A stretch of DNA of 64,000 nucleotides, taken from positions 97,201 to 161,200 of the forward strand of contig CAVPAX010000009.1 in assembly GCA_963701715.1 (NCBI GenBank), in the 5' to 3' direction. Each line of letters begins with the position of its first letter. Position 1 is the stretch's first letter. The position numbers and the translations under genes are program-made. Of this stretch, positions 8,718 through 17,501 are shown piece by piece. Under the pieces are notes generated by a model. It was not told where the DNA came from. It was given only the letters and a program-made list of their open reading frames with translations, and did no database searches. The stretch is from Methylotenera_A sp963701715 (GTDB taxonomy: Bacteria; Pseudomonadota; Gammaproteobacteria; Burkholderiales; Methylophilaceae).

Positions 8718-10883
8718 ATGCTAAAAGCAGTTGAAACAGCTATGAAATCAAAAGAGAGTAACGAGGTTGAAATTCCGATTCAGTCAGTGTCGCTGGATAT
8801 TTGGGATAAAAAATACCGCCTGAAAACTAAAACAGGCGAACATGTCGATAAAGACATGGATGACTCTTACTCTCGCGTAGCGCGTGCTTTGGCTGATGTT
8901 GAAACGACTGAGGAAAAACGTCAGGAATGGCATGAAAAGTTTCTATGGGCACTGCGCCATGGTGCAATCCCGGCTGGCCGCATTACTTCTAATGCGGGTG
9001 CGTTAGAACATAAACCGGCCACTTCTACCATCAATTGCACCGTTTCAGGCGTGGTAGAAGACAGCATGGACAATATTCTTGGCAAAGTACACGAGGCTGG
9101 CTTAACCCTTAAAGCCGGCTGCGGTATTGGTTACGAGTTTTCAACGCTGCGTCCAAAAGGCGCATTCGTAGCAGGTGCAGGCGCATACACCAGCGGCCCA
9201 TTAAGCTTTATGGATATCTACGACAAGATGTGTTTTACCGTATCATCTGCTGGCGGCCGCCGCGGTGCGCAAATGGCGACGTTTGATATTTCCCACCCCG
9301 ACATTACCGACTTTATCAAAGCCAAGCGCGAAGCCGGCCGTCTGCGCCAGTTCAATCTTTCCTGCCTGATTACCAAAGAATTCATGGAAGCGGTGAAAGC
9401 CGATGCGGAATGGAAGCTCGCTTTCCCAGTGACTGAAAAAGAAGCCATTGTCGATGGCCTCAACGTGAATGACGAAAGCCAGGTGGTATGGCGCGAGTGG
9501 CCGGTGAAAGGCAAATACCTCACCAAGATGGATGGCGTGGATGCTGGAAAAGTGGCCTGCCGCGTGTATAAAACCATCAAGGCGCGCCGTTTGTGGGATG
9601 TGATCATGTCCAGCACGTACGATTTTGCCGAACCGGGTTTTATCCTGATAGACCGTGTAAACGAGATGAACAACAACTGGTTCTGCGAGAACATCCGCGC
9701 TACCAACCCATGCGGCGAGCAGCCTTTGCCGCCTTATGGCGCCTGCCTGCTGGGCTCGGTCAACCTCACCAAATTCGTGAAAAAACCGTTCACCGATGAA
9801 GCCTATTTTGACTGGAAAGAATACCGCGAAGTCGTGGGTATTTTCACCCGCATGCTGGATAACGTGGTGGAAATCAACGGCCTGCCATTACAGCAGCAGC
9901 GTGATGAAATCATGCGTAAACGCCGCCATGGCATGGGCTATTTGGGCTTGGGCTCTGCGCTCACCATGATGAAAATGAAATACGGCGAAGAAGATTCAAT
10001 TAAATTCACCGAAGAAGTTACCCGCGTGATGGCCGAAGAAGGCTGGAATGTGGGCGTGCAGCTGGCCGAAGAAAAAGGCCCTGCCCCGATTATGGATGAA
10101 AAATTTGAAGTCACTGCCGACATGCTGGCAAAACGTCCGGAAATGGCGGCGGACGGCATTAAAGTGGGCGACAAAGTGGCGGGTAGAGTGCTGATGGGTA
10201 AATACAGCCGCTATATGCAGCAGTTCCCCGAAGGTTTGCGCAACCAGATTGCCAGCAAGGGTGTGCGCTTTACGCACCACAGCTCTATCGCGCCAACCGG
10301 CACCATTTCACTTTCGCTGGCTAACAACGCCAGCAACGGCATCGAGCCATCATTCGCGCACCACTACGCCCGCAACGTGATTCGCGAAGGCAAAAAATCG
10401 AAAGAGAAAGTCGATGTATTCTCTTTCGAGCTGCTGGCCTACCGCGAGCTGATTAACCCGAACGCCATGCCGTTTAGCGACAAACCGGATGAAAAGCTGC
10501 CGGATTACTTTATGGATTCATCCACCATCAAGGCCAAAGCCCACGTGGATATTCAGGCCGCGTCACAAAAATGGATTGACAGCTCAATCTCAAAAACCAT
10601 CAACGTGCCGACCGATTATGATTTTGAAGACTTTAAAAACATCTACCTTTACGCTTACGACAAAGGCCTGAAAGGCTGCACCACATTCAGGTTTAACCCG
10701 GAGGCTTTCCAGGGCGTGCTGGTCACAGAGAAAGATCTGGAAAACACCACCTACAAATTCACGCTGGAAGACGGCACCGAAATTGAGGCTAAAGGTAACG
10801 AAGAGATTGAATACGATGGCGAGATTCACAGCGCTGCGAATTTGTACGACGCTTTAAAAGAAGGGTATTACGGCAAATTTTAA
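8718..10883 (+). CDS. nrdJa: adenosylcobalamin-dependent ribonucleotide reductase, catalytic part
   Basis: This class II enzyme reduces ribonucleotides to deoxyribonucleotides using adenosylcobalamin. The 721 residues contain the redox-cysteine region (STINCTVSG), the LKAGCGIGYEFSTLRPKG block, the catalytic N-x-C-x-E loop (ATNPCGEQPLPPYGACLLGS) and the phosphate-binding block around IAPTGTISLSLANNASNG. There is no N-terminal ATP-cone, and the C-terminal redox cysteines are missing; these are supplied by the downstream gene, as in the split NrdJa/NrdJb of pseudomonads. Start supported by a GGGGGGTAAGG ribosome site. Likely NrdR-controlled. Confidence 0.93.
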   Translation: MLKAVETAMKSKESNEVEIPIQSVSLDIWDKKYRLKTKTGEHVDKDMDDSYSRVARALADVETTEEKRQEWHEKFLWALRHGAIPAGRITSNAGALEHKPATSTINCTVSGVVEDSMDNILGKVHEAGLTLKAGCGIGYEFSTLRPKGAFVAGAGAYTSGPLSFMDIYDKMCFTVSSAGGRRGAQMATFDISHPDITDFIKAKREAGRLRQFNLSCLITKEFMEAVKADAEWKLAFPVTEKEAIVDGLNVNDESQVVWREWPVKGKYLTKMDGVDAGKVACRVYKTIKARRLWDVIMSSTYDFAEPGFILIDRVNEMNNNWFCENIRATNPCGEQPLPPYGACLLGSVNLTKFVKKPFTDEAYFDWKEYREVVGIFTRMLDNVVEINGLPLQQQRDEIMRKRRHGMGYLGLGSALTMMKMKYGEEDSIKFTEEVTRVMAEEGWNVGVQLAEEKGPAPIMDEKFEVTADMLAKRPEMAADGIKVGDKVAGRVLMGKYSRYMQQFPEGLRNQIASKGVRFTHHSSIAPTGTISLSLANNASNGIEPSFAHHYARNVIREGKKSKEKVDVFSFELLAYRELINPNAMPFSDKPDEKLPDYFMDSSTIKAKAHVDIQAASQKWIDSSISKTINVPTDYDFEDFKNIYLYAYDKGLKGCTTFRFNPEAFQGVLVTEKDLENTTYKFTLEDGTEIEAKGNEEIEYDGEIHSAANLYDALKEGYYGKF

Positions 10884-10907
10884 TCAATTAATTCGGGGAG
10901 AACGACA

Positions 10908-11030
10908 ATGCAAGTTGCAACTCAAAACCACATTCAAATGATTAAAACATGGTTTGCAAATTGGTTAGCAGAATTTAAGCCCGTGCAAGAGTTACAGTAT
11001 TTAGGAGAGAAATTATGGCAATTAAAATAG
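10908..11030 (+). CDS. putative 40-residue protein between nrdJa and nrdJb
   Basis: A 40-codon frame begins MQVATQNHIQMIKTWFANWL and has a good ribosome site (GGGGAGA, 7 nt before ATG). Its last codons overlap the first 16 bases of nrdJb in another frame, an arrangement typical of translational coupling. No family is recognised. It might be a real small protein, or only a leader that carries ribosomes to nrdJb. Confidence 0.45.
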   Translation: MQVATQNHIQMIKTWFANWLAEFKPVQELQYLGEKLWQLK

Positions 11031-11716
11031 ATAAAAAAATCGTGCGCTACGCGCTGGTGAATGAAGAAGAAAAAGCAGCCAAAGCGGCCGAGGCTCAAGC
11101 CGCGAAAGAAAACACAAAAGTCGTGCAGCTTGGCGAGCCGCTGGACAGGCCGGAGAAAATCACCGGCAGCACCTACAAGGTAAAAACGCCGGTCACCGAG
11201 CATGCGCTTTACATCACCATTAACGATGTGGTGATGAACGAAGGCACGCCGCAAGAGCACCGTCGCCCGTTCGAGATATTCATCAACTCCAAAAACATGG
11301 ATCACTTTCAATGGATAGTCGCTCTCACCCGCGTCATGTCTGCCGTGTTCCGCAAAGGCGGCGACGTGACATTTTTGGTGGAAGAGCTTAAAAGCGTGTT
11401 CGAGCCAAGCGGCGGCTACTTTAAAAAAGGCGGCAGGTTTGTGCCAAGTTTAGTGGCAGAGATTGGCGATGTGGTAGAGCAGCACCTGCAAAACATCGGC
11501 ATGCTTAAAAAACATGGCCTGGATGAACACCAGCAAAAACTGGTGGATGAAAAACGCAGCGAGTATATGGAAAAACATGCCAAACCGGAAGAAGAGATGA
11601 ACGCAGAGGGCTTTCCTAAAGGTGCGCAGCTGTGTGCCAAGTGTTCAACCAAAGCCATGATTGTGATGGATGGTTGTTTGACGTGCTTGAATTGTGGGGA
11701 AAGTAAGTGTGGTTAA
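11015..11716 (+). CDS. nrdJb: class II ribonucleotide reductase C-terminal subunit
   Basis: This 233-residue protein corresponds to the C-terminal portion of one-piece class II reductases. It has the TSCPD-type domain (KTPVTEHALYITINDVV, FEIFINSKNMDHFQWIVALT, FRKGGDVTFLVEELKSVF) and a cysteine-rich tail (CAKC, then CLTCLNCGESKCG) expected to re-reduce the active site disulfide of NrdJa. It follows nrdJa by 131 nt with only a tiny frame in between. The split form is known from Pseudomonas; the match here is by domain order and motifs. Confidence 0.9.
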   Translation: MAIKIDKKIVRYALVNEEEKAAKAAEAQAAKENTKVVQLGEPLDRPEKITGSTYKVKTPVTEHALYITINDVVMNEGTPQEHRRPFEIFINSKNMDHFQWIVALTRVMSAVFRKGGDVTFLVEELKSVFEPSGGYFKKGGRFVPSLVAEIGDVVEQHLQNIGMLKKHGLDEHQQKLVDEKRSEYMEKHAKPEEEMNAEGFPKGAQLCAKCSTKAMIVMDGCLTCLNCGESKCG

Positions 11717-12105
11717 ATTAAAAAAAGAGCTTTTTTTTAGTGCTTGCTTTCTCTGATGTTGAGCACGACTAGCGGATGTGAGGCAGAATAATTTGTTGAT
11801 GCAACTAAGACGAGTACATTGTCTTAACGGATAAAAGCGCTTAAACATTCAACCAATTACTATTGGCTCATCCGCAAGAAATTCACCTTTACATAGACGA
11901 TCAATTTCACTTAGAACTGACTGCTCCGCACTCAAACCAAGTACAGATCACTATACAGCAACTGCAACATGTGCCAAAGCTATAATGTGCCGTCAAAATT
12001 CAGACTGCCCCCCTAGTCATTCATGCCAAATGAATACGGCTTTCGATTTTGGAACCTGTAAACCAAGCAGCTAGTAGTACGGATAGTTTAATCTACTGCC
12101 CTAAT
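11717..12105. other. intergenic stretch with possible gene remnant
   Basis: No complete gene is visible. On the minus strand around 11865-11950 a short frame reads VLGLSAEQSVLSEIDRLCKG and continues to a stop, but it lacks an ATG and a ribosome site, so it may be the tail of a decayed gene. A run of A, then GAGC, then a run of T just after nrdJb could act as a weak terminator. Nothing else is recognised. Confidence 0.35.
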
Positions 12106-12369
12106 TTACGAATTAAACAAATCATCCAGCGGGTTTTTGCCACTACTGGCTGGTTTGGCTGGAACGCGTTTGGCGGTTAGTTGTTCTTCAATATTATCGT
12201 GGTAAAAGCTCCATTGCGCTCCGGAGTTTTTGAAGTTGCGCCAGATGCTCTCGCCCACACCTGCGTATTCCAGCGCGCTGCCGTCATCCAGCTCTACCCG
12301 CAAGGTGCGGGTTTTGGGCTCGTAGCCGATAGCGCGCAGTTTGCCCGCGCTGATTTTGGTCATTTCCAT
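12106..12369 (-). CDS. KTSC domain protein
   Basis: An 87-residue protein matches the short KTSC domain: SAGKLRAIGYEPKTRTLRV, DGSALEYAGVGESIWRNF and QWSFYHDNIEEQ follow the family pattern. KTSC domains occur alone in many bacteria and in some RNA-associated proteins, but have no proven activity. The tail (residues 66-87) is a flexible Lys/Ala/Pro region. It stands alone on the minus strand between repeat-rich spacers. Confidence 0.8.
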   Translation of the reverse strand: MEMTKISAGKLRAIGYEPKTRTLRVELDDGSALEYAGVGESIWRNFKNSGAQWSFYHDNIEEQLTAKRVPAKPASSGKNPLDDLFNS

Positions 12370-12418
12370 GCGTGGATTGTATAGCGCTTTGTTCGGCGGT
12401 TCAACCCGCTAAAAAAGA

Positions 12419-12444
12419 TGCTCTGCAGCCCAATATCCATGAGC
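12419..12444. repeat. partial copy of 37-nt hairpin repeat
   Basis: TGCTCTGCAG followed by the invariant CAATATCCATGAG core matches the left arm and loop of the dispersed 37-nt hairpin seen at 38483, 40482 and elsewhere. The right arm is not preserved, so this is a degenerate copy. It lies between the KTSC gene and the small gene at 12597. Confidence 0.5.
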
Positions 12445-12596
12445 CTTACGGTCGCATAGGGTGCAATAACTGTAAGGCATGGCGCCGCATGAAAATCTTT
12501 ACTCCATTCGACTGCAAGAATAAACATGCAAAATAAACTCCCTAACTTTTGCCATCGGCCTATGATGGATAAGCAGCATTTTTAAGGAGCAATATC

Positions 12597-12725
12597 ATGG
12601 CAAAAGGTCAGCAGCGTAAAAACAAAGAAGAGAAAAAACCCAAGCAGGATAAAAAAGTGGTGGTGCCGGCAGGTACGTTTATTGCGCCGCCCAAGCCTGC
12701 GTTACCACACAAACAAAAGCACTAA
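12597..12725 (+). CDS. 42-residue basic protein
   Basis: A 42-codon frame starts MAKGQQRKNKEEKKPKQDKK and ends with a proline-rich tail (GTFIAPPKPALPHKQKH). AAGGAG sits 9 nt upstream of the ATG. The strongly basic, disordered composition and strong ribosome site support a real small gene; I recall similar short basic proteins in proteobacteria, without known function. A 72-bp repeat begins within its last codons. Confidence 0.65.
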   Translation: MAKGQQRKNKEEKKPKQDKKVVVPAGTFIAPPKPALPHKQKH

Positions 12726-12795
12726 ACCCCTGCCCTGCAAGCCAATATCCATGCGCCTTGCAGGCCTGCACTCGAATGCTTTAATCGGGTGGCAT
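12724..12795. repeat. 72-bp direct repeat, left copy
   Basis: These 72 bases recur at 13395-13466 with a single mismatch (C/A in the hairpin loop). The repeat contains a complete 37-nt-type hairpin (TGCCCTGCAAG ... CTTGCAGG around CAATATCCATG) plus a further 30 bp. The two copies flank the DUF2721 gene in the same orientation. Confidence 0.9.
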
Positions 12796-12825
12796 CTATT
12801 TTAGCGTTTTAGATTTTCCTTTTCG

Positions 12826-12899
12826 TTAGTCATTTGCCGGCTTGGCGTGATGTGCCTCCCACTCTTTAGCTTTGGCGATGGCGATTCGGATACTCCCTC
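12826..12899 (-). pseudogene. remnant of a YdaT-like small gene
   Basis: On the minus strand the last ~24 codons of a gene like the one at 14177 can be read: SIRIAIAKAKEWEAHHAKPA plus ND and a stop, against AIRIAIAKGKEWAMHHAKPA plus NN in the intact gene. The 5' part is gone, replaced by the region leading into the DUF2721 gene. It is a truncated duplicate. Confidence 0.75.
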
Positions 12900-12917
12900 T
12901 GGCACGTTAGTTGCATC

Positions 12918-13370
12918 ATGCAAACCATGCTTACTTCCATAAATGATATCCATGCTGTCTCTGAGGCGATTCGCGATGCGGTTGCGCCTGTGTTTTTGCT
13001 CACCGGCATCGGCTCGATACTGGGCGTGCTGATTGGCCGCCTGGGCCGTTCTATAGACCGTGCAAGGCTGTTGAACGAGCTGCCAGCCGATAGGCGTGCA
13101 AGCGTTCAGGATGAGCTTAGAATAATTGTAAGACGCACCAAATGGTTGCGGCGGGCGATTGGTTTTGCGACTTTGGCTGCACTATGTGTGTGCATTTCTA
13201 TCGCCACCATGTTCGTTTCGGTGGAGACGGGCTTTAAAACACCGCATATCGTGGCGATGACATTCATCTCTTCGATGGGCTCGCTGATTATCGGGCTGCT
13301 GTGTTTTTTGCGCGAGATTGTGCTGGCATCGCGCGAGGTGATTGTGCCTTTCAAGCACGATGTCAATTAA
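12918..13370 (+). CDS. DUF2721 family membrane protein
   Basis: A 150-residue protein matches DUF2721: an N-terminal segment (AVSEAIRDAVAPVFLLTGIG), a hydrophobic stretch with GVLIGRLGRSIDRARLLNEL, a charged central helix, then two further membrane segments (IGFATLAALCVCISIATMF; VAMTFISSMGSLIIGLLCFL). About three membrane helices are expected. Function unknown. The gene is bracketed by 72-bp direct repeats, so it may have been duplicated or moved as a unit. Confidence 0.85.
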   Translation: MQTMLTSINDIHAVSEAIRDAVAPVFLLTGIGSILGVLIGRLGRSIDRARLLNELPADRRASVQDELRIIVRRTKWLRRAIGFATLAALCVCISIATMFVSVETGFKTPHIVAMTFISSMGSLIIGLLCFLREIVLASREVIVPFKHDVN

Positions 13371-13394
13371 GTCTCACGTGCGCGTTCATTATTA

Positions 13395-13466
13395 AAACCC
13401 CTGCCCTGCAAGCCAATATCCATGAGCCTTGCAGGCCTGCACTCGAATGCTTTAATCGGGTGGCAT
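13395..13466. repeat. 72-bp direct repeat, right copy
   Basis: Second copy of the 72-bp repeat at 12724-12795, 71 of 72 bases identical, same orientation. It contains the full hairpin with the CAATATCCATG loop core and ends at the 3' end of the DUF3617 gene that runs on the minus strand. Confidence 0.9.
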
Positions 13467-13471
13467 ATGTT

Positions 13472-14011
13472 TTATAGCGGTTTTACCGCGCCACAGCTTG
13501 CATTAATCCATTTACCGTTAATATCCGCCCGCTCATTCACCGGGTTGCCTTGGGCTTCGCCATTAAAATTAGTCTGCCCTGTAAAGGCCTCCGGGCTTGT
13601 AATGGCGCCCTCTGCTGTTCCATTGCCTTTAAGGTCTGGGCTGGCACAAACAAAGTCTATTTTGTAGTTGTTGCCGCTACGGGTCGAATTTTTAGATGTG
13701 CAGCCTAATTGCGGTTGATAAAAATTGGGCAGCGTTTTTTGATTCGCCATTTCTTGTGTGATGCATGTTTGGGAGATTGCAGCGCCGTTTTCGATTTGCG
13801 GCATATCAAGCCCATAATCTTTTGCTAAATCTTTAATGTTTTGCATTTGCTCTGGCGGCAGGTGCGGCGCAAACAGCAATAAATCAGAGGTGGTTGTGAT
13901 CTGCCATAATCCAGGCCGCATGTTCATCTCTGCGGCATTTGCAGCGGGTGCTAATAATGGGGAAATTAAACTAAAATTAAGCAAAGTTAAACCAATTAGA
14001 ATTTTGCGCAT
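13472..14011 (-). CDS. DUF3617 family periplasmic protein
   Basis: A 179-residue protein has a signal peptide (residues 1-26, ending AANAAE) and the DUF3617 pattern: MRPGLWQITTTSDLL near the start of the mature part, a conserved cysteine in QTCITQEMA, then CTSKNSTRSGNNYKIDFVC. Proteins of this family are exported and of unknown role. The gene stands alone; a plausible ribosome site (AGGAGAT) precedes the ATG at 14011. Confidence 0.82.
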   Translation of the reverse strand: MRKILIGLTLLNFSLISPLLAPAANAAEMNMRPGLWQITTTSDLLLFAPHLPPEQMQNIKDLAKDYGLDMPQIENGAAISQTCITQEMANQKTLPNFYQPQLGCTSKNSTRSGNNYKIDFVCASPDLKGNGTAEGAITSPEAFTGQTNFNGEAQGNPVNERADINGKWINASCGAVKPL

Positions 14012-14115
14012 TAAATCTCCTAAAACTAATGTGAAGAATACGCATTTTTAGAGGTCATTTGGCTAAGCTTAGTTCAGCGCAATTAAATTATAGGGGAAAT
14101 ACCACGATCATTACC

Positions 14116-14152
14116 TGCCCTGCAAGTCAATACCCATGCGGCTCTCAGAGCA
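14116..14152. repeat. 37-nt hairpin repeat copy
   Basis: TGCCCTGCAAG, a loop with CAATACCCATG, and CAGAGCA follow the 37-nt repeat pattern. One arm has changed (CCCTG against CAGAG), so pairing is imperfect in this copy. Confidence 0.75.
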
Positions 14153-14176
14153 TCAGTTAAGACATGCTAACTTTCG

Positions 14177-14362
14177 TTAGTTATTTGCTGGCTTGGCGTG
14201 ATGCATTGCCCACTCTTTGCCTTTAGCGATTGCGATGCGAATCGCCTTGCCTTCGTCCATACCTTCTTCCAGCAGGGCATTGGCTATCTCAATCGCTTTC
14301 GTGCGGGCGATTGGGCTAAGGTGTTTCATCGATGCTGGGTAGTGTTCTTCGTTCCAAGGCAT
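14177..14362 (-). CDS. YdaT-like small protein
   Basis: A 61-residue protein begins MPWNEEHYPASMKHLSPIAR and continues with KAIEIANALLEEGMDEGKAI. This pattern is shared with small Bacillus YdaT-like proteins of unknown function that are widespread in bacteria. It lies 9 nt from the 3' end of thpR on the same strand, so it may be co-transcribed with it. A truncated copy of its 3' end is present at 12826-12899. Confidence 0.75.
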   Translation of the reverse strand: MPWNEEHYPASMKHLSPIARTKAIEIANALLEEGMDEGKAIRIAIAKGKEWAMHHAKPANN

Positions 14363-14370
14363 ATGCTATA

Positions 14371-14946
14371 TTAACCCCTGCTAATAGGGGGCAGTGGCCA
14401 CTCCTGAAGTATCCGGTAGCGCGAACCTTGGTCTGTCACGACTGACTCCGCCAGTACAAACGATTCCACCCACCAATCAATGGGCTGAATTGCCTGCGGT
14501 GCCAAAATATTCTCGACATTGCGCAACAATGTGACATGCGGAATAAATTCATAGTTTTCAAATACAAGATCCGCTGCGGTCAGTTGCTGTTTTAGCGCTG
14601 CGACCAACTGACCCAATGCCGGCACATCTGCCGCCAATGTAGTACAAGCAATCCGGCTTTGCGGCCAGAATGAAAGGCTCTCTAATTTAAACCCAAAAGG
14701 CGGCACCGAGATATTGCCTGCGGCTTGCATCAATTGCGGCAGGCGTGTGCGCTCTACCCCTCCCATGAACAGCAATGTCATATGCAGGTTATCAGCATCT
14801 ATAGCGCGCGCTTTGCACCGCGGCGCATATTCCGTTGCTAACGTATGTAAGGCCTGCCGTACCGATGCCTCGGGCCACAAGGCAAAAAATACGCGTGCTG
14901 CATTTGAATTATTTTCTTCAGAATTTCGCATTTTATATGCCCCCAT
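14371..14946 (-). CDS. thpR: RNA 2',3'-cyclic phosphodiesterase (2H family)
   Basis: This 191-residue protein carries the two HxTL motifs of the 2H phosphoesterase superfamily: DADNLHMTLLFMG and YEFIPHVTLLRNVE. ThpR/LigT proteins open 2',3'-cyclic phosphates on RNA. FFALWPEASVRQALHTLA is the usual N-terminal block. The start may be ATG 14946 or the in-frame ATG at 14931 (MRNSEEN); the upstream one falls inside a segment repeated at 36997. Confidence 0.88.
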   Translation of the reverse strand: MGAYKMRNSEENNSNAARVFFALWPEASVRQALHTLATEYAPRCKARAIDADNLHMTLLFMGGVERTRLPQLMQAAGNISVPPFGFKLESLSFWPQSRIACTTLAADVPALGQLVAALKQQLTAADLVFENYEFIPHVTLLRNVENILAPQAIQPIDWWVESFVLAESVVTDQGSRYRILQEWPLPPISRG

Positions 14947-15010
14947 TTTTTAACATTAACTTAATTATAGTGCTTGGCAAATTACAAGGTTTGATAGACC
15001 ACTAAAAAAT
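14941..15010. repeat. duplicated upstream segment, copy A
   Basis: About 65 bases starting CCCCATTTTTTAAC recur at 36997-37063 with roughly 80% identity. Read on the minus strand the segment contains TATAAT and leads into the thpR start codon, so it may be a promoter region that was duplicated. Copy B has a perfect palindrome TTGTAAATTTACAA where copy A has TTGTAATTTGCCAA. Confidence 0.75.
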
Positions 15011-15037
15011 GTTTATTACAGTTTAGTTGTAACCCAT

Positions 15038-15066
15038 AAAAAAAGGCCAGCGAAGCCGGCCTTTTT
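15038..15066 (-). terminator. terminator of a vanished PepSY paralogue
   Basis: AAAAAGGCC, GC, loop GAA, GC, GGCCTTTTT form a hairpin with one mismatch and a T-run on both strands. It sits at the 3' end of the PepSY remnant at 15088, just as a similar terminator follows the full-length PepSY gene at 36213. Confidence 0.8.
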
Positions 15067-15087
15067 GTGCTGCAGAGAAACAGGTAA

Positions 15088-15270
15088 TTATTGCTCTACA
15101 CCGATCTGATATATTTCTTGTTCAGGATTTTCTTCCAGCTTGCCAGTCACTGCATCAACTTCCACTTCCCATCCCTTGCCATCTTTACCCTTAATGTCGA
15201 ATTCGTACTGGGCTTTACCATCGCTGATTTCCGCTTCAAGTGTATGCACTTCGCCTGGCTGCTTTGCCCA
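15088..15270 (-). pseudogene. 5'-truncated PepSY protein remnant
   Basis: On the minus strand about 60 codons read KQPGEVHTLEAEISDGKAQY, EFDIKGKDGKGWEVEVDAV and TGKLEENPEQEIYQIGVEQ then TAA. This matches the two PepSY repeats of the gene at 36213 (first-repeat start joined to second-repeat end). The N-terminal signal peptide and first half are missing. It looks like a collapsed duplicate with its own terminator retained. A plus-strand frame at 15271-15327 ending GLCVAWQDY could be another gene tail. Confidence 0.8.
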
Positions 15271-15427
15271 ATATTGCGATTGCCGACAAATTCACTGCTA
15301 AAGCAGGTGAGCCGGGCTTATGTGTTGCTTGGCAAGATTATTAATTTAAAGCGTTCCAAATCTTACGTTTTTGATTATAAGAGCAATAAGCGCCATCACA
15401 TCAAATTTTACTGAGTAAAAGTCTAAA

Positions 15428-15472
15428 AGTGGTTGTAATGAACAACCAGTTGGCTGTATATAACCAATATTA
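15428..15472 (+). repeat. GTGGTTGTA dispersed motif, copy 1
   Basis: GTGGTTGTAATGAACAACCA followed by GTTGGCTGTATATAACCAAT. Related elements occur at 18025, 30053 (reverse) and 36848. Half-sites resembling TGGTTGTA/TACAACCA suggest a protein-binding site. This copy lies about 230 bp upstream of the pilin glycosyltransferase-like gene. Confidence 0.6.
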
Positions 15473-15697
15473 GCTTTCAATTAACCATGCTGCTTTTATA
15501 AGTTATTGATTATATTTCAAAAAAATAGATGGCTTGAAACGTGCATTTAATCCTCACGGCTTGTTTATTAGACGCGGCACTTGGTAAATGCAGCACATTG
15601 CAGCACATTGCTAAAGTTAGCGTTTTTGAACACGTTTAATTATTTTATTTGCTAGTTTTTGTCTATTTCTCAACCAACTATCCGTACATTTTTAAGA

Positions 15698-17486
15698 ATG
15701 ATGATGAATTTTAAAAAAATATTCGACTGCACAATTTCAGCCAATACCAGCCTTAAGATTGCAGGCTTGATGTTTTTGATCCCGTTCATAGCTTTGTATC
15801 ATCGTCAGCCTATTCCATCATTTTACCCAGAATGGCTGGCAGCGATTTTAGGTTTAATGGCATTAATCACTTTGCTTAAAAAAGAAACTTGGCCAGCAGT
15901 AAAGATACCACAAATAGCCTTGATCATGCCGGGCCTGGCGGCAATTCTTGGTATGCAGTGGCTATTAAATATGCTGCATTCCACACAGTATGCGCTCTTG
16001 GTATTTTCTTACATGGCTCTGATGTTTTTCTTGATGGTGCTTGGTAGTTATTTGCGCCGTGAGTTTGGGTGGGAGAAGATCATCATCATGCTTGCATGGT
16101 ATGGTCATTGGCGGCGGCATCAATGTTGTGGTTGTTTTGTTGCAGATGGCAATGCGTGCCGGTATCGTTAGCCAATTTATGTCAGATTACAGCAGCTACG
16201 GCGCGATTTCTCAAGCGAATCATTTTGCCGATTACATGGCGCTGGCAATAGTATCGCTGCTATATCTTTACTCTAAAGAAAAAATATCAGTAAAAACGTT
16301 TTTCATCATATTGATTTCATTTTTGCTGTTGCTGGCATCATCAGGTTCTCGTAGCACATGGTTGTATTTAGCATCAACCACAATCTTGGCAATTTTTATG
16401 CAAGTTGTTGCGATGAAACAAAGCACAGGGTCAACTGCTAAGCGTAATTTGTTGCGAGTTAGTTTGTTGCTGCTGCCTTTGTACGTGTTAGCGCATTTTG
16501 CCATAGATTATTTGCTACCCGATGCATTGGTTAAGCTGCCAACTGAGCGCATAGCTGAATTAGCAAGCCCAACTACGGTGTCAGCACGCTTGCATATTTG
16601 GTACGACAGTTTGCGTTTATTCTGGCAATCGCCTTGGCTGGGTATAGGCGCGGGAGCGATCAGGTCGCAATCTTTTCTGTTGGCAGACATGCCGACTGCG
16701 TTGGCAAGTAAACGCATTTTTGAAAATGCGCACAATCTCTTTTTGCATTTACTTGCAGAGATGGGGATTGGTGGGTTTTTACTGGTTTTTGTTGGTCTTT
16801 TTGCATGGGTGCGCGGTTTTAAGTGGCGCGAGTTGGATTTGGAAAAGTGGTGTTTAATCGCGCTGCTGGCAGTGCTTGGCATCCATAGCATGCTGGAATA
16901 TCCGCTTTGGTTTGCCTATTTTTCGTGTGTTGTGGCTTTCTTGCTGGGTGCTGGTGATGAAAAACATTTGAGCACTAAGCTGCCAAAGCTTGGAAAAGTA
17001 GTAAGCCCTGCTTTAGCGCGTACTGTAATGGGTGTATTTATTGTATTAGGCGCAGTGAATTTAGGCACCTTGCTCATTGCCAACTTAAAATTAGAAAAGG
17101 TGGTGATGGGCGTGGTGGGTCAAGAATCTAGTGAACAAGACCAGCAGCTTAACTGGATACACAGCTATTCTTTACTTTCACCTTATGCTGAGCTGATGTA
17201 TACGCTTTCTATGGCGATAGACCCTAGCCACATTGAGGATAAATTATGGCTGAGTGAATCTGCCATGAAATTTAAACCGATACGTCGTGTGGCTTATCAG
17301 CATGTATTGTTACTAAAACTCAATGGTGACGATGCCGCAGCCGTCGCGCATTTAAACCGAACCTTGATTGTGCATCCGGGCAATTTTAAAGGCGAGCTCG
17401 AAGCCATGCCATTTAAATATTGGCAAGATTATCTAGATGTTTTAAGCATGGCGCGACCCATTAAGAAAAGAATCCCGCAAAAATAA
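15698..17486 (+). pseudogene. PglL/Wzy-like O-oligosaccharyltransferase, frameshifted
   Basis: This multi-membrane protein would transfer lipid-linked glycans onto pilins or polymerise O-antigen. About ten membrane segments are visible, with the Wzy_C motif SGSRSTWLYLAS and the family motif ENAHNLFLHLLAEMGIGG, then a soluble C-terminal region. The first frame (start ATG 15698, 15701 or 15704) runs through YLRREFGWEKIIIMLAW and is lost near 16100; the second frame resumes as GMVIGGGINVVVVLLQ and continues intact to 17486. One indel near 16095-16105 explains this. Its position before pilin genes supports a role in pilin glycosylation. Confidence 0.8.
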
Positions 17487-17501
17487 AGGCTGGTAAACGA
17501 T

